Assembly: GCF_963678635.1 (NCBI RefSeq)
Contig: NC_087070.1
Coordinates: 9,830,539 to 9,894,538, forward strand
Source of the DNA: Symsagittifera roscoffensis
Lineage: Eukaryota; Xenacoelomorpha; Acoela; Convolutidae
Reading direction: 5' to 3'
Length of the DNA stretch: 64,000 bases
The position numbers were made by a program, and so were the translations under genes. Of this stretch, positions 55,801-64,000 are shown piece after piece. The notes beneath the pieces were generated by a model. It saw only the letters and a program-made list of their open reading frames with translations, did not search any database and was not told the origin of the DNA. The first letter of the stretch is position 1. Each line of letters opens with the position of its first letter.

Positions 55801-58162
55801 GGTGCCGGACATCAAGCCGACGGGACTTCAAGCCGAATTCTAAAATTAGGGACTTCAAGCCGAATAGTTCTTTATAAAGTCGTGAAATATGATTAATTTG
55901 AAAACTTTTTTGAAGAATTTCTGAATTTCATGATCTTTCTTTACTAGTTATCGGCGTTTTCATAAAATTTAAGCCTTCAAAGGATGTTTCAGAAAGTTGG
56001 AAAGTAAAACATGGTTGAAGGCATTTTTCATGTTTATAATTTATGCATTTCAAAAACCGGCTGATGTTATAAACGGATGCCAATCACAAATGGTGCATTG
56101 TCATGAAAAACGCTTATCATGGACTAAACTTGCCAAAAATTTTGAAAAGCAACGTTTTACAGATGATAAAATTGTGTTTTGAGGTGCCTGTAAAGTTTTA
56201 ATTTCGGCTTCAAGTCCCTTCGGCTTGAGGTCCCGTCGGCTTGTTGTCCTAGACCCATACTTTTTGACCGCTTTCAATTAAATATTTACATAAATAGTAG
56301 CTAGGCGAATGACAAGGAGACTGGTCTGATCCAGACAATGAACTTAATAGACAATTATGAGGGTATAATCCCTCATACCCGAAGGACCAAAAGCGCAAAA
56401 ATAAAAATCAGCCAAACAGAATTCATTTATGTAAAATTTGAAAAGAAAGTAAACATTTCCTGGGATTGGATATTGATATTGGCCGAATATAAAAACGGCA
56501 GAAATGTGCAAAAGTTTCAAATTGTCACTGGCCGCCGCCGAATTGGAACAAATTTTTTATTTCAAGGGTTTCGTTATGAAAGAAGCAAAATATTGCTTCA
56601 TTTGATTAATTTTAATTGAATTGCAATTGCTTTTTTTTTAAAATCTGCTTTCGGCTAAATTTTTTTTCGGTCCTTTTTTTTCGGTTAAATTTTTTTTCGG
56701 TCCTGCAAGTTGTGAAACAATTAATCGTTTACCGCCAAAACGTCTTCAATTAGTTTTCTAGCTCGTAATTAAGTTCACTGTCTAGATCAGCATTGCCGTT
56801 TTTTAGTCAAATAGAAAGTTTGCCGTTTTTTAGTCAAAATTTTCTAAAAGGTACCCAAAAATTGCATTTTTGACCTTTTTTTTTTACATACAAACGATTA
56901 TGGAGAGAGAGAGTTTTTTGTATGTTTGTATGTTTTTATGTATATGGTTCAAAGTAATTTAGCAAAAATTGCTCGCCGAAAAACACAATTTTGTGGCAAA
57001 CATTTTCCAAAAACGTCAGTTTTGACATGTATTGTTGTAAAAATTGTCCGAAACAACAAATACTGCCAAACAAACTGTCGGATAAAGAAGCAGTGAGTTA
57101 CAACTCGCAAAGAGTTGCTTGGTGGGCGTGGAAATGTTTTACATTTCAAAAAAGTTTAGGTTGAGAAATCGAGTAGGCCGTACACTCATTTTGCTACGTT
57201 TTTGCATTACTCACTTGAAAAATGACGAAACGCTTGCAAAATTTTTAGATGCGTATTTAAGTAATTTTAAATTTGATAAATCTACGGTTTACGCTCATTT
57301 TTCTTATTCCATTTTGTTGTTTGGGGGGAAATTGGGAATCGCTTGTAATGTTAACATTTTAAACCACAAACAGCCATTATAATTGAATAGTTTTGCTTGA
57401 TAGTTTTGCTTGATATAGTTTTGCTTGATATAATTCATGTGATAAATTAAAAAAATTTTGGAAAATTTCAAACAGCCCGAGTATGTATTGCAATAAAAAT
57501 CCAAGTAGAAATAAATAGTTTATTGTTTTTATTGCAATTATTTTCGTTGCAATTTTTTTTAGCACCCTTGGCTCAAAGTGTTCTTATAACTCAAATATTT
57601 GCAAGGAGTTTGAGTTAAATCAAAATTCTGTTGTGTTACACTTCTGATTTAAAGATTAATCTCTGATCAAATTTCGTCTAGTTTAATCTGGAAACGAAAA
57701 CATTCAGACCAGTTTTTCTCTACCCTGAAACATTGTTTAATTTTTTTTTGAAATCGATCACCATCAAAAAAGCTTTAATATGATACCAAATTTGTAACCC
57801 ATACGGTTTTTCTTTGTAGTAGTCAAAGTTGGGGGGGGGGACTTTGCGCCATAGTTCCATGTCTCCTTTAGAGGGTTGGTCTGAACAAAAAGATACAATA
57901 TGAAACTTAAGAAATGTTATTTTTCTCGCTCTCTTAGGACAACTTCGAGGAGGAAATGCGACAGAGAGGTATCGAGGACACCCCTATTGACGACAACGAC
58001 GAAGCCGCTCTCGTGTCCCCCGGCGAAGGCGACAATGACGATGACGACAGCGACTCGGAGGAAAGTGACCCCTCGAAGACTCCCTTCGCCGAACACGGGA
58101 CCCTGGAAGGAGACAGGAAGCCCTCCGCACCGCCAGAGAACAAACTGTACCCCTCCGTCTAA
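37345..58162 (+). CDS. Innexin (gap-junction channel subunit), 8 exons
   Basis: Coding exons: 37345-37432, 37783-37925, 40217-40364, 46574-46695, 47185-47423, 52635-52839, 55343-55555, 57938-58162; the joined frame is 461 codons with the stop, 460 residues, usual for innexins. It shows the four-helix layout with two extracellular cysteines per loop: C52/C70 (IKCF, RICWVKNTY) and C254/C272 (PRVTLCD, VQCVLP). YYQW (97-100) begins helix 2, and WWWY (288-291) lies in helix 4. The N-terminus has DRLHHKYT, as in relatives. The C-terminal ~70 residues are acidic (DNDDDDSDSEES), ending KLYPSV. Innexins form hexa- to octameric membrane channels joining cells. Splice phases agree at every junction; exon 1 needs a GC donor (TACACAG|GCTCG). 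AATAAA follows at 58232. Introns of 350 bp to 6.2 kb are full of transposons. 5' UTR exons are not defined. Confidence 0.94.
37433..37782 (+). other. Innexin intron 1, probable GC-AG intron
   Basis: No GT near the end of exon 1 gives a frame that joins exon 2. Using CAG|GC at 37432/37433 and TGTAG|TG at 37782/37783 creates Val30 from G+TG and keeps both DRLHHKYT and the FLLIFLALF helix in frame. GC-AG introns are a minor, U2-type class in animals. Confidence 0.7.
38428..39022 (+). repeat. SINE-like element in innexin intron 2
   Basis: The head TTAGACTAGAGATAACG resembles a box A, and GAGGTTCGATTCCCATCC is a good box B. The 3' end, at 38985-39022, carries GTGGTGCGAAGCTC...TTCGCCGCTGTGTT, the hairpin tail also seen at 3618. 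Between them two ~125-bp internal repeats share TTTTTTTCGGCT...ACC/ACTT...TGTCTGC...AAAGATT (38680 and 38805). At ~600 bp it is long for a SINE. Confidence 0.45.
39474..39880 (+). mobile_element. hAT-like MITE, CAGGGGCGGAT family, copy 2
   Basis: Begins CAGGGGCGGATCTAGGATTT. It shares GTCGACCCGAATTGATTTTC, GGCGCGCGCTCC and GGCGCCAAAGGCGCTTT with copies at 4080, 49556 and 58645. It ends near GGGGGTCGAGTC without the expected CCGCCCCTG, so the right terminus is lost. It lies in innexin intron 2. Confidence 0.6.
40151..40226 (+). repeat. 21-bp tandem repeat containing the innexin exon-3 splice acceptor
   Basis: TAGTTGGACTTCG occurs at 40151, 40172, 40193 and 40214, exactly 21 bp apart. The last copy is the real exon 3 acceptor (TTTAG|TTGGACTTCGGC). 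Each upstream copy looks like the same acceptor plus the first codons, but use of any of them would meet an in-frame TAG within a few codons. Confidence 0.9.
40411..40423 (+). repeat. Poly-C tract in innexin intron 3
   Basis: A run of 13 C about 46 bases after the exon 3 donor. A similar C run lies at 47128-47139, about 45 bases before exon 5, and a G run at 57829-57838 before exon 8. Confidence 0.85.
41144..45616 (-). mobile_element. Decayed CR1/L2-like non-LTR retrotransposon in innexin intron 3
   Basis: On the minus strand, in element order: frames near 45616-45193 with INGSSLLVNAV and LILWHDVINKN (possible SGNH-type ORF1 part); a Cys/His cluster CISCGCNLHMNNQC...CIFC (44640-44500), like a PHD finger; a coiled-coil-like stretch (44518-44336); an endonuclease-like region with DMNFNAITWP and LDVV (43355-43110); the RT core GSILGPLLFLCFINDL (near 41930-41975) and GFADDYKLLS (near 41865-41905); and an intact 134-codon RT C-terminal part (41144-41548). 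Frameshifts and stops separate all of these. PHD and esterase modules in ORF1 with an APE endonuclease are known for CR1-type elements. Confidence 0.82.
45617..46071 (-). mobile_element. Possible hAT-like element end with TTAATTGG repeats
   Basis: The stretch 45950-46071 is dominated by AATTAATTGG-type words and ends CAGAACCCCTGG; its complement would begin CAGGGGTTCTG, a hAT-like terminus. The opposite end cannot be fixed. It lies in innexin intron 3. Confidence 0.3.
48099..48172 (-). repeat. tRNA-like (pol III box A/B) sequence, minus strand
   Basis: On the minus strand AACTTAGCATAGTGGTAAG contains a near-perfect box A, and GTATTCGATCCCATTCC a near-perfect box B ~40 bases later. The anticodon stem has a 9-base loop and the T-stem does not pair, so it is a tRNA-derived repeat or pseudogene rather than a working tRNA. 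It lies in innexin intron 5. Confidence 0.4.
48560..49175 (+). repeat. Region bounded by GGATAGCCGAAAAA repeats
   Basis: The motif CCGGATAGCCGAAAAA or close variants occurs four times in 48555-48655 and three times in 49110-49170, all in the same orientation, around ~450 bp of AT-rich DNA. It could be a short minisatellite split by an insertion. It lies in innexin intron 5. Confidence 0.45.
49853..49899 (+). repeat. TC microsatellite
   Basis: About 20 TC units with a few interruptions. Confidence 0.95.
50373..50567 (+). other. Array of short hairpins in the LTR-like insertion
   Basis: Successive inverted repeats: 50373-50391 TTCTCA/TGAGAA, 50420-50440 GTTCTCT/AGAGAAC, 50453-50472 AATTG/CAATT, 50471-50488 TTGTT/AACAA, 50500-50515 CTACT/AGTAG, 50524-50548 CGTTCT/AGAACG, 50552-50567 CTGCT/AGTAG. 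CGACT, CAACT or similar follows most of them. Stems differ in sequence but remain paired. Confidence 0.55.
52857..52985 (+). repeat. ~32-bp tandem repeat after innexin exon 6
   Basis: Words TTTTTATGCAATTATT and ATGCAATCAATGG alternate three to four times, starting 17 bases after the exon 6 donor. A CAA microsatellite follows at 53069-53087. Confidence 0.8.
53004..53102 (+). pseudogene. Possible retrotransposon remnant with a 2A-like motif
   Basis: The frame reads GYGDRYFNPGP followed by a polar, Arg-rich stretch and a Thr run. D-x-x-x-NPGP is the core of 2A peptides, which also occur at the start of proteins of some invertebrate non-LTR retrotransposons. The Glu usually two before Asn is Tyr-Phe here, so it would probably be inactive. 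It lies in innexin intron 6, with no other coding remnant next to it. Confidence 0.25.
53418..53896 (-). mobile_element. Helentron-like element, copy 2 (inverted)
   Basis: Reverse complement of the element at 54718-55197 over ~470 bp. Its GTTCCGACTT terminus is at 53887-53896 on the minus strand. With the copy at 54718 it makes a large inverted repeat in innexin intron 6 with ~820 bp between. Confidence 0.6.
54105..54587 (+). mobile_element. Helentron-like element, copy 3
   Basis: Closest to the copy at 28266: shared AACGGAGTATTTGTGCTCGG-like start, GGTATTGTTG, TTTGGGACAATTAACG, AGTCGGAACATTCA and a CCTGATACGAGCAGT end. Its left terminus (GTTCCGACT) is missing. It sits between the two inverted copies. 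Confidence 0.55.
54718..55197 (+). mobile_element. Helentron-like element, copy 4
   Basis: Left end GTTCCGACTTTTGAAG; right end GGTCGGATCATTCAGGG...GCGAGCAGTCC. It shares CTAAGCGTTTTTGACGGCG and ATTTGGGATAATTAAAG with the family. It lies 145 bp before innexin exon 7. Confidence 0.6.
55590..55799. mobile_element. Inverted-repeat element with GTC-N8-GAC words, element 3
   Basis: The inner cores AACCAATCAGAATCGAGA and GCTTCTGATTGGTT are inverted. On the left, 16-bp tandem units carry GTC-ATAAAGTA-GAC (one with ATAAAGAA). On the right the complement appears as GTCTACTTTC and GTCTACTTTTTG. The 8-base word differs from those of elements 1 and 2, and the outer CGCGTATTC is degenerate. A 9-bp-TSD MITE has inserted at its right edge. 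Confidence 0.6.
55800..56257. mobile_element. Non-autonomous MITE with ~57-bp TIRs and 9-bp TSD, copy 2
   Basis: Same ends as 29765-30223: GGTGCCGGACATCAAGCCG on the left and CGGCTTGTTGTCCTAGACCC on the right. Flanked by TACTTTTTG on both sides (55791-55799 and 56258-56266). The interior is ~80-85% like copy 1 by eye. It lies in innexin intron 7. Confidence 0.8.
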
Positions 58163-58231
58163 CAAGTCTCTTGAAAAATTGAGCTTATGATTGCAGAGAT
58201 GAAAAACGGCATATGCTAATTGACGCTTCAA

Positions 58232-58237
58232 AATAAA
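58232..58237 (+). promoter_or_regulatory. Polyadenylation signal of the innexin gene
   Basis: AATAAA 70 bases after the stop codon at 58160-58162. Confidence 0.6.
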
Positions 58238-58644
58238 TGCGCAACATTTTTTTTTACAAAAAGTTAACAATGGCGTGCAAACCTTCTCCCTTGATTTTTG
58301 AATATTGTAACTTTTGGAGGGTTTCACTTTTATGTTAAATTTTATTGGGCCGTTTCATGTGTCGAAATTTATCAAAACTGCTTGTTTTTTCAAAAAGTTT
58401 CAATCATGATAAGCACGCTCTTGTTTTAAACCAACTAATATAGAAATAAATAGAACTATTTATATATTTATTTTACTATTATGCGATTACCATAAATTTG
58501 AATAAAACTACTTGGTTTCGAAAATTGATGATTGATATAATGGTTCGCAATCATTGATATGCAAAACATTTCCAGAAGATCCCTTCTCAGATGGTGCTTT
58601 TGCTCATTCATTAGTTTAGGGTCATTTTGATTCGTTTCTGAGTT

Positions 58645-59010
58645 GACTTATATATCAAGGCGGATTTTGAAAAAAAATACGTTCGGAAGTTTTTGTCGAC
58701 CGACTTTATCGACTTCAACTTACTTTGAAGACCAGTGATTGACCCAAATTTTCTGCACCGCAGGCAAAATATTGTTTTAAAAAATAAGGGCAAAAAACCG
58801 CGTTTTTCAACCAAAAATTTGAGCAAGTTCATCCCACAGATTTTGTTTTTCGGCGCAAGCTCTCCATCAGAATTAGTACATATTGGCGCCAAAGGCGCCC
58901 TTAAAAAACATTTAGGGTCGGTCAGCCAAAAATTAATGCTTTAAAATATAATCAAAGGAGAAACCCTGAAGGGAGTCGTACTCCCCTTCCCTAAATCCGC
59001 TACTGCCCGC
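58645..59010 (+). mobile_element. hAT-like MITE, CAGGGGCGGAT family, copy 4
   Basis: Left part begins near AAGGCGGATTTTG; the interior has CACCGCAGGCAAA, TTGGCGCCAAAGGCGC and GGGTCGGTCA; the right end is CCCTAAATCCGCTACTG, a worn version of the terminal repeat. It lies ~480 bp downstream of the innexin stop. Confidence 0.55.
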
Positions 59011-62000
59011 AACTAAATTTTTGCAAATAGGGTGAATAATTCACTTTATCCGAAAGCAAAAATTCTATGTCTTGAAAAAGTACTACTAAAGACTGGGACC
59101 CTGGGGTTGTCAGAGGGTCGAGTCGTCTGAGGGCGATGTAACTAACATTTGCTAGACGCAACTAAGTCAGCTAAATGTGACAATAAAAAAATTATGTGAT
59201 TGAAATTGGGTTTTGAGTCAGCGTTGTATTTGTCAATTAATTCAAATGCCAAATTTTTATTTAGCTTCTCCATGATTTAACTTTCATCTGGCATTTGAGA
59301 GAAACCGCAATTTAAATTTAAATGATTTGTACATTACAAACAAACAGCACAGAATGTTCCGACTATAGTATTTAAAAACTACGAGAAAAAAAAATGTTTT
59401 TTTTTCTCAAATAAATGTAATTTTTTCTGCGTGATTTGATAAAAAGATCTGATTTAAAATTATAAATTAGTCATACTCGACAGTCATAGTAATATAGGAA
59501 AACATGACAACAGAATTTGCAGAAAAATGATTAGATAAAAAAAATCAGTTAAAAAATCAAATTTTTTTTCAAAATTTTTTGCAGGATTTTTTTGAATATT
59601 TGAAATTTTTGATTTTTAAAATGGCATAGAAACTCTCTAAACACTTATTTTACTGGAATAAAAAAATAAGCCTGAACAGTTATTTGTAATGGTCCTAAAT
59701 TAAGCATAAATAACCTAGCTCGCTCGCTTTGTTGCAACGCAAATGTAACTAGAGTGTAAATGCATATAAAACAAAGCAGGTTGGCCGAGTGGTCTAGACC
59801 AATCAAAGTCGAGTATACCGGTAGACTATTCTGGCGCAGGCTCGAGTTACTGGCGTTACATCCTATTTTTTGGTTCTAATTTGGTTCAGCTTTCATTAAG
59901 GCTGACCGTCAAAAAGAGCAATTTGTGTCAAGGACATTGTGACCTGTTCTTGTGACTAGCTTGCGCCGATTTGTACCGTTTTCGGGGCAGATTATTGATG
60001 TTTTATGATGTTATGCTTGACCAAAAATAAGATGAATTATGAAGTTTCCGAGAGTTTTTGCCAATAAATGCTCTGAATAGTTCAAGCATTTGACTTCATA
60101 GTTTTTACCAACTTACGGAGATTGAGCGCGCATAAGCTTTACTTGCTCGAATTTAGACGAAAAACCAAAATTTTCAAACCGGTTTTTCTCGACACTGGGA
60201 AATTTTTTCAAAAACTTTTAAAGCTGTTCGAATGACGGCTGAGAGAGTTTTAATGTGACATATCGCTCAAATCTATCCGATGATTATCTGTGGTAGCTGA
60301 TTTTGTGTGGAAAATTGAAAAAAAAAACTAAAACACACCCAAATACAAAGTTCTTCCCCATTTTTCAATTGGTCGGAACAACAATAAAACAAACAATAGT
60401 TCTGAATGCTTTGTTGAAACCCTGATTTGGTAGTTTAATGTTCCTACCATAAAATGGCTGGAAATATTGTATTCGGCTGTTTACAGTTTTTCCATTCAAA
60501 ATGGGATGACACAATGAAACGTCAGATAAGTTCGATTGACCATATTTTGTTTTCACTCGTGTGCGATCTATGTGAAAAAGGATTTCTCAAAAAAATTCCT
60601 CACTTTGAAAAACCGGTTTGAAATTTTTTGATTGTCAATTCAATTTGAAAAAATAAAGAGAGCAATTAGACATTTTTTTTTCATCGAACTATGAAAAACT
60701 AAAACTTTTTATCTAATGATTTTTTTCAACTTTATATAACGCGTACTTAGAACCAAATATTCCAAAATTTCCAAAATGATCATAGTGAAAAGTTTTTGAA
60801 AACAAATAATTGTTTTGGTTTTGTTAATGTTTCGACTTGATAACAACTCAATTAAATCTAATACCATGTTTTAAAAACACTATTTTAGTAGATGTTACTG
60901 TTTATTAATTTTCTTGAGCACTGCGAAGCAAGAACTTCGTGGTAATCATTCCTATACTCGCGCAATTTGTACCCTAACTTGATGTAATATGTCGACTGCC
61001 ATTTAACAAGGTTCTGGCAACTTTTGCTGAAGAAAAATTTGAAGAATTATAAATTGTAAAATTTGTTGATTTTCTTCCTCAAACAGCCAATATCAAATGG
61101 TAAATGTTATAAACTGATTAAATAGGGATTAAAGTGACCTAACAGCTTTTCTGGGGTTTGAAACGACTAAAATCCCTGATCAAATAATTTGCTCTGACAC
61201 TTATACTATTATGGAGTCTTAAACGCGCATGTAAATTGGTTCAGAACCTGTTCAAATCAGCAATTTCCAATACCGAGATTTTTGTTTAAAAGTATCACAG
61301 GTGATGTCATTTAGGTTCAATACGGATATATCTTTGTTTGAATATGAAAAATTTTGAATTTTTCTTTTAGATCGTACCAATTGATCTGGATAAAAAACAC
61401 CCCATTGTTCTTAGACATTGAATTAAAAACTTCGATTGGATTTTTGTAATTGATTTATTTTTTGGTTTAAGGGTTTATTCGAGTTCATTGCTGAGTATGT
61501 TTCGCTTGAACGCTTATTTAACGTTGGTATTTGTGTTTCTGGACATGTTCCTCTCAAATTTAGTTTCAAAAAAGACAACCATGAAAGTTTTGGTAGATAA
61601 ATTTTATGATTTTTTGTCCGAGTAAAAAGTTTGAGTCTCTAGCGTCTAAGTTACGACTGTGGAAAAATATTGGGTGATAAGATAGTGGTCTGAAATGCAA
61701 AAAAAATACGTTCATAAGCAACTGAGTCTTACATAAAAATTCAATCATATACCTCTTCAAATGTCCTTCTGACAAAAAGCTTTCAAATGCTTGCAAAAGC
61801 GAGGTAGACATAAAAAGGTAAACACAGTTCTATACTTTTCTATACTACGTACATCGATTAAAGCTATCCAGATCGTGGTTTATTTGTTATTATAAAACGG
61901 TCGATTGAGTTAGTTTAAAAGCAGCATTTGGTTTCAATCTGAAAAGCAGCTGCAATTTCGTCACATTCCTTCATACTTACCAACAATTTTGTGCATTTTT

Positions 62001-62244
62001 TCTGGATCTAATAAATCTCATATTTGAATCATAATTTCGCAAAATTAAAAAAAAATAATAAAAATTTACAAAATCTGAAAAATGATCATTACTTGAAATA
62101 ACCTTTTTGAGAAGTAAATTCCACAAAAAAAACTTATTTTAGTTGTTCAAAACCGTTAGAATAAACTTCAGAACTTTTTAAATTTCAGCATCTAGAAAGA
62201 TTTCGCTTTTACGGTGGTCAACGAAACCAACCAATAGTTTACGA
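59011..62244. other. Intergenic between innexin and myosin
   Basis: No gene found. GTTCCGAC at 59356 and GTCGGAAC at 60372 are inverted and might bound a ~1-kb element, but only 8 bases match and no hairpin follows. A possible 5' UTR exon of the myosin gene begins after AAATTTCAG near 62188. Confidence 0.4.
59781..59855 (+). repeat. tRNA-Leu/Ser-like pol III sequence
   Basis: GGTTGGCCGAGTGGTCTAGACC is a good match to the D-arm/box A of class II tRNAs (Leu, Ser), and GGCTCGAGTTACTGG resembles a box B. The acceptor stem does not pair (no complement to GCAGG at the 3' end), so this is a pseudogene or SINE head rather than a functional tRNA. Confidence 0.4.
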
Positions 62245-64000
62245 ATGATGGTGTTTTTGAACCGTGGGGATTACGTGTGGCTTGATGACCCGTCAAGCAC
62301 CAGTGAGATCCACGTTCAAATTGGGGCCCAGGTGTTGCAGGCCGAGAACGGAATCGTGAATCTTCGGGACGACGATGGACGGGAGGTTAGATCATAGAAA
62401 ATTCAGTTCTGACCTAGAAAAAATAATTGCAAGGTCTGAATCAAAGGGATCGAAAAGAAACAAAAATACATGCTTAAAACAAAATTTAAAAATATGTCAA
62501 GCTTTCGTTAATCTCATTCTGGAAATTTAAACTAAAATAAAAAATAGACTTAATGAGATTATCAAAATTGTTGTCATAACAAACAAAACTTTTCAAAAAG
62601 TTTTGTTTCTGAAAAGATCTTCAATTTGTGGGTCAATAAACTTTCGAGTCGTTGTCAGGTGAAATGAAAAGTATTAAAAAAATCGTTTTCTCAAGCTTTG
62701 AAACATTTCAGGTGAAGATTTCGATGACGAAACAAAACAAGCGCTATTCGGCTCCGAGTCCCATGCACGTTTCGTCCATTCGTGGCTGCGAAGACATGAT
62801 CGAACTCGGCGACTTAAACGAGGCGGGGATATTACGAAATCTAAACGAAAGATACAAACGGAACCTCATCTATACTTACACCGGTTCAATTCTAGTCGCA
62901 GTGAATCCTTATCAACATCTTACCATATATGGAAGTTCTACAATTAACCAGTATAAGGATAAGCGAATTGGTACTTTGCCGCCTCATATTTTCGCAGTTG
63001 CCGATAATGCCTACCACAAAATGATAAGAAATACCCAAAACCAGTGCATAATTATATCCGGAGAATCTGGGTCGGGTAAAACTGAGTCCACAAAACTGAT
63101 TTTACAGTTTTTCGCCGCACTGAGCAATCAACATAGTTGGATTGAACAGCAAGTTTTGGAAGCTAATCCAATTTTGGAAGCGTTCGGGAACGCCCGAACA
63201 ATGAAAAACGACAACTCGAGTCGTTTCGGGAAATACATAAACGTGCATTTTGACTCAAAAGGGGCAATTCGAGGCGCCAAAATTGACGAATACCTTCTGG
63301 AAAAATCTCGACTTACTTTTCAAGCGAAAGCCGAGCGGAATTTCCATATTTTCTACTGTCTAATCGCTGGACTGTCTGAACAGCAAAAAGAGATGCTTAA
63401 GGTTTCGAAGTCAGAGGATTTTGTGTATCTGAGAGAGGGATGCAATGTTATTGACAAATTTGGCTATGAGAAGGTAGATTATTTGTTGACAGATCTAAAG
63501 CATAAAAAAATGAATTTTTTTCACTTATTGATTTTTTGATTTTTTCTCATTTTTGATAATTTTCATGAAAAACAAGCAATTTTTAGCCACTCCAATCAAT
63601 TCAATAAATTATGCGAGCAAACTCAAATTCCTTGGCAAGAAATTATAATACATTTCTTTTTCCGTTTGATAAAACCTTTTTTGAAAAAAGTATGCTTCTA
63701 TACATTAAATCTTTTGTACAAACAAAAACAATTATGTTCGTCGGCCAAACAAATATGTTCGTCGGCCAAACAAATATGTTCGTCGGCCAGTTTCCAAAAA
63801 ACTAGTCACATATTTGTTGTCTTTTAATATTCATTTGGTTAACCCTCAATCTAGGACCGGAAGGACTTTGCGACCGTGATGAACGGGATGAGAGTGCTGG
63901 AGTTCTCGGAAAAAGAGGTGGAGGCGATGATCCAGTTACTCTGCGGCATGCTACACTGTGGCAACATCCAACTCGTTGCCATCGACGGACCCCACGAAGG
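62245..64000 (+). CDS. MYO7: Class VII unconventional myosin, 5' part (runs off window)
   Basis: Three coding exons: 62245-62385 (47 codons), 62712-63473 (254 codons) and 63855 to beyond 64000. Donors are GAG|GTTAGA and AAG|GTAGAT, acceptors TTTCAG|GTG and ATCTAG|GAC, all phase 0. The first 47 residues match the short SH3-like N-terminus of myosin VII ([14 protein letters not shown]). The motor head follows: [21 protein letters not shown]-loop GESGSGKT (164-171), switch I NDNSSRFG (213-220) and [20 protein letters not shown]. Class VII myosins are actin motors with MyTH4-FERM tails, working in stereocilia, filopodia and microvilli; the tail is outside the window. The P-loop has Ser where many class VII members have Ala. 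Class XV is the main alternative, but the N-terminus favours VII. Two adjacent ATGs at 62245 and 62248 could start it. Confidence 0.92.
63734..63790 (+). repeat. 21-bp tandem repeat in myosin intron 2
   Basis: ATGTTCGTCGGCCAAACAAA occurs three times with a 21-bp period (63734, 63755, 63776), ~65 bases before the exon 3 acceptor. The frame through it is not a gene. Confidence 0.9.

Noticed and set aside
37345-58162. Innexin C-terminus (YPSV) as a PDZ ligand
   Set aside because: The position two before the end is Pro, not Ser/Thr or hydrophobic, so it does not fit the common PDZ classes.
59781-59855. Working tRNA-Leu or tRNA-Ser gene
   Set aside because: The box A is good, but the acceptor stem does not pair and no proper anticodon arm can be drawn.
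59356-60379. 1-kb element bounded by GTTCCGAC/GTCGGAAC
   Set aside because: Only 8 bases match, there is no hairpin beyond the right end, and no relative of the interior was found.
62652-63539. Myosin exon 2 read as a complete 295-residue gene
   Set aside because: The frame begins in intron 1 and runs past the AAG|GTAGAT donor at 63473; the upstream exon 1 and downstream exon 3 join it in phase.

Overview
This window looks like nuclear DNA of a non-vertebrate metazoan. It is AT-rich and packed with transposable elements, and its genes have spliceosomal introns. One gene is an innexin, the gap-junction family of most invertebrates. I cannot name the phylum. All recognisable host genes lie on the + strand: (1) a pterin-4a-carbinolamine dehydratase (PCBD/DCoH) gene of two exons, present twice in tandem; (2) a single-exon 827-residue protein joining a class-3 lipase domain, a cysteine-rich segment, a glycine-rich membrane-like segment and a J-domain; (3) a complete 8-exon innexin of 460 residues spread over about 21 kb; (4) the first three coding exons of a class VII myosin, which runs off the right end.

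Layout. 1-4530: no confident gene; a degenerate ~150-bp tandem array (2050-3480), a hAT-like MITE (4080-4390) and a possible minus-strand coding fragment (1063-1335). 4531-22437: a near-identical direct duplication with a unit of ~8.95 kb. Each unit holds a whole PCBD gene. Its ~4.9-kb intron carries a 120-bp tandem array invaded by a 5'-truncated non-LTR retrotransposon. The junction shows CTGCA microhomology and lies inside a ~1-kb-arm foldback. 22438-30690: nested MITEs, a duplicated block with an empty/filled insertion site, a 9-bp-TSD MITE and the first members of an unusual inverted-repeat family. 30690-33173: the lipase/J-domain gene. 33174-37344: mostly non-coding, with one eroded coding-like stretch. 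37345-58162: the innexin, whose introns hold a decayed CR1/L2-like retrotransposon, a 2.5-kb LTR-like insertion inside a hAT-like MITE, several Helentron-like elements and the second 9-bp-TSD MITE. 58163-62244: gene-poor. 62245-64000: myosin VII.

The host genes do not form an operon or an obvious pathway. PCBD acts in tetrahydrobiopterin recycling, innexin forms gap-junction channels, and myosin VII is an actin motor. The lipase/J-domain protein has no function I can assign. Best candidates for something undescribed: (a) inverted-repeat elements in which a constant GTC-N8-GAC dyad carries an 8-base word that is the same on both arms of one element but differs between elements; (b) the lipase/glycine-zipper/J-domain protein; (c) arrays of short hairpins with compensating stem changes inside transposable elements. 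All exon models come from reading frame, splice signals and remembered family conservation; no search was run.
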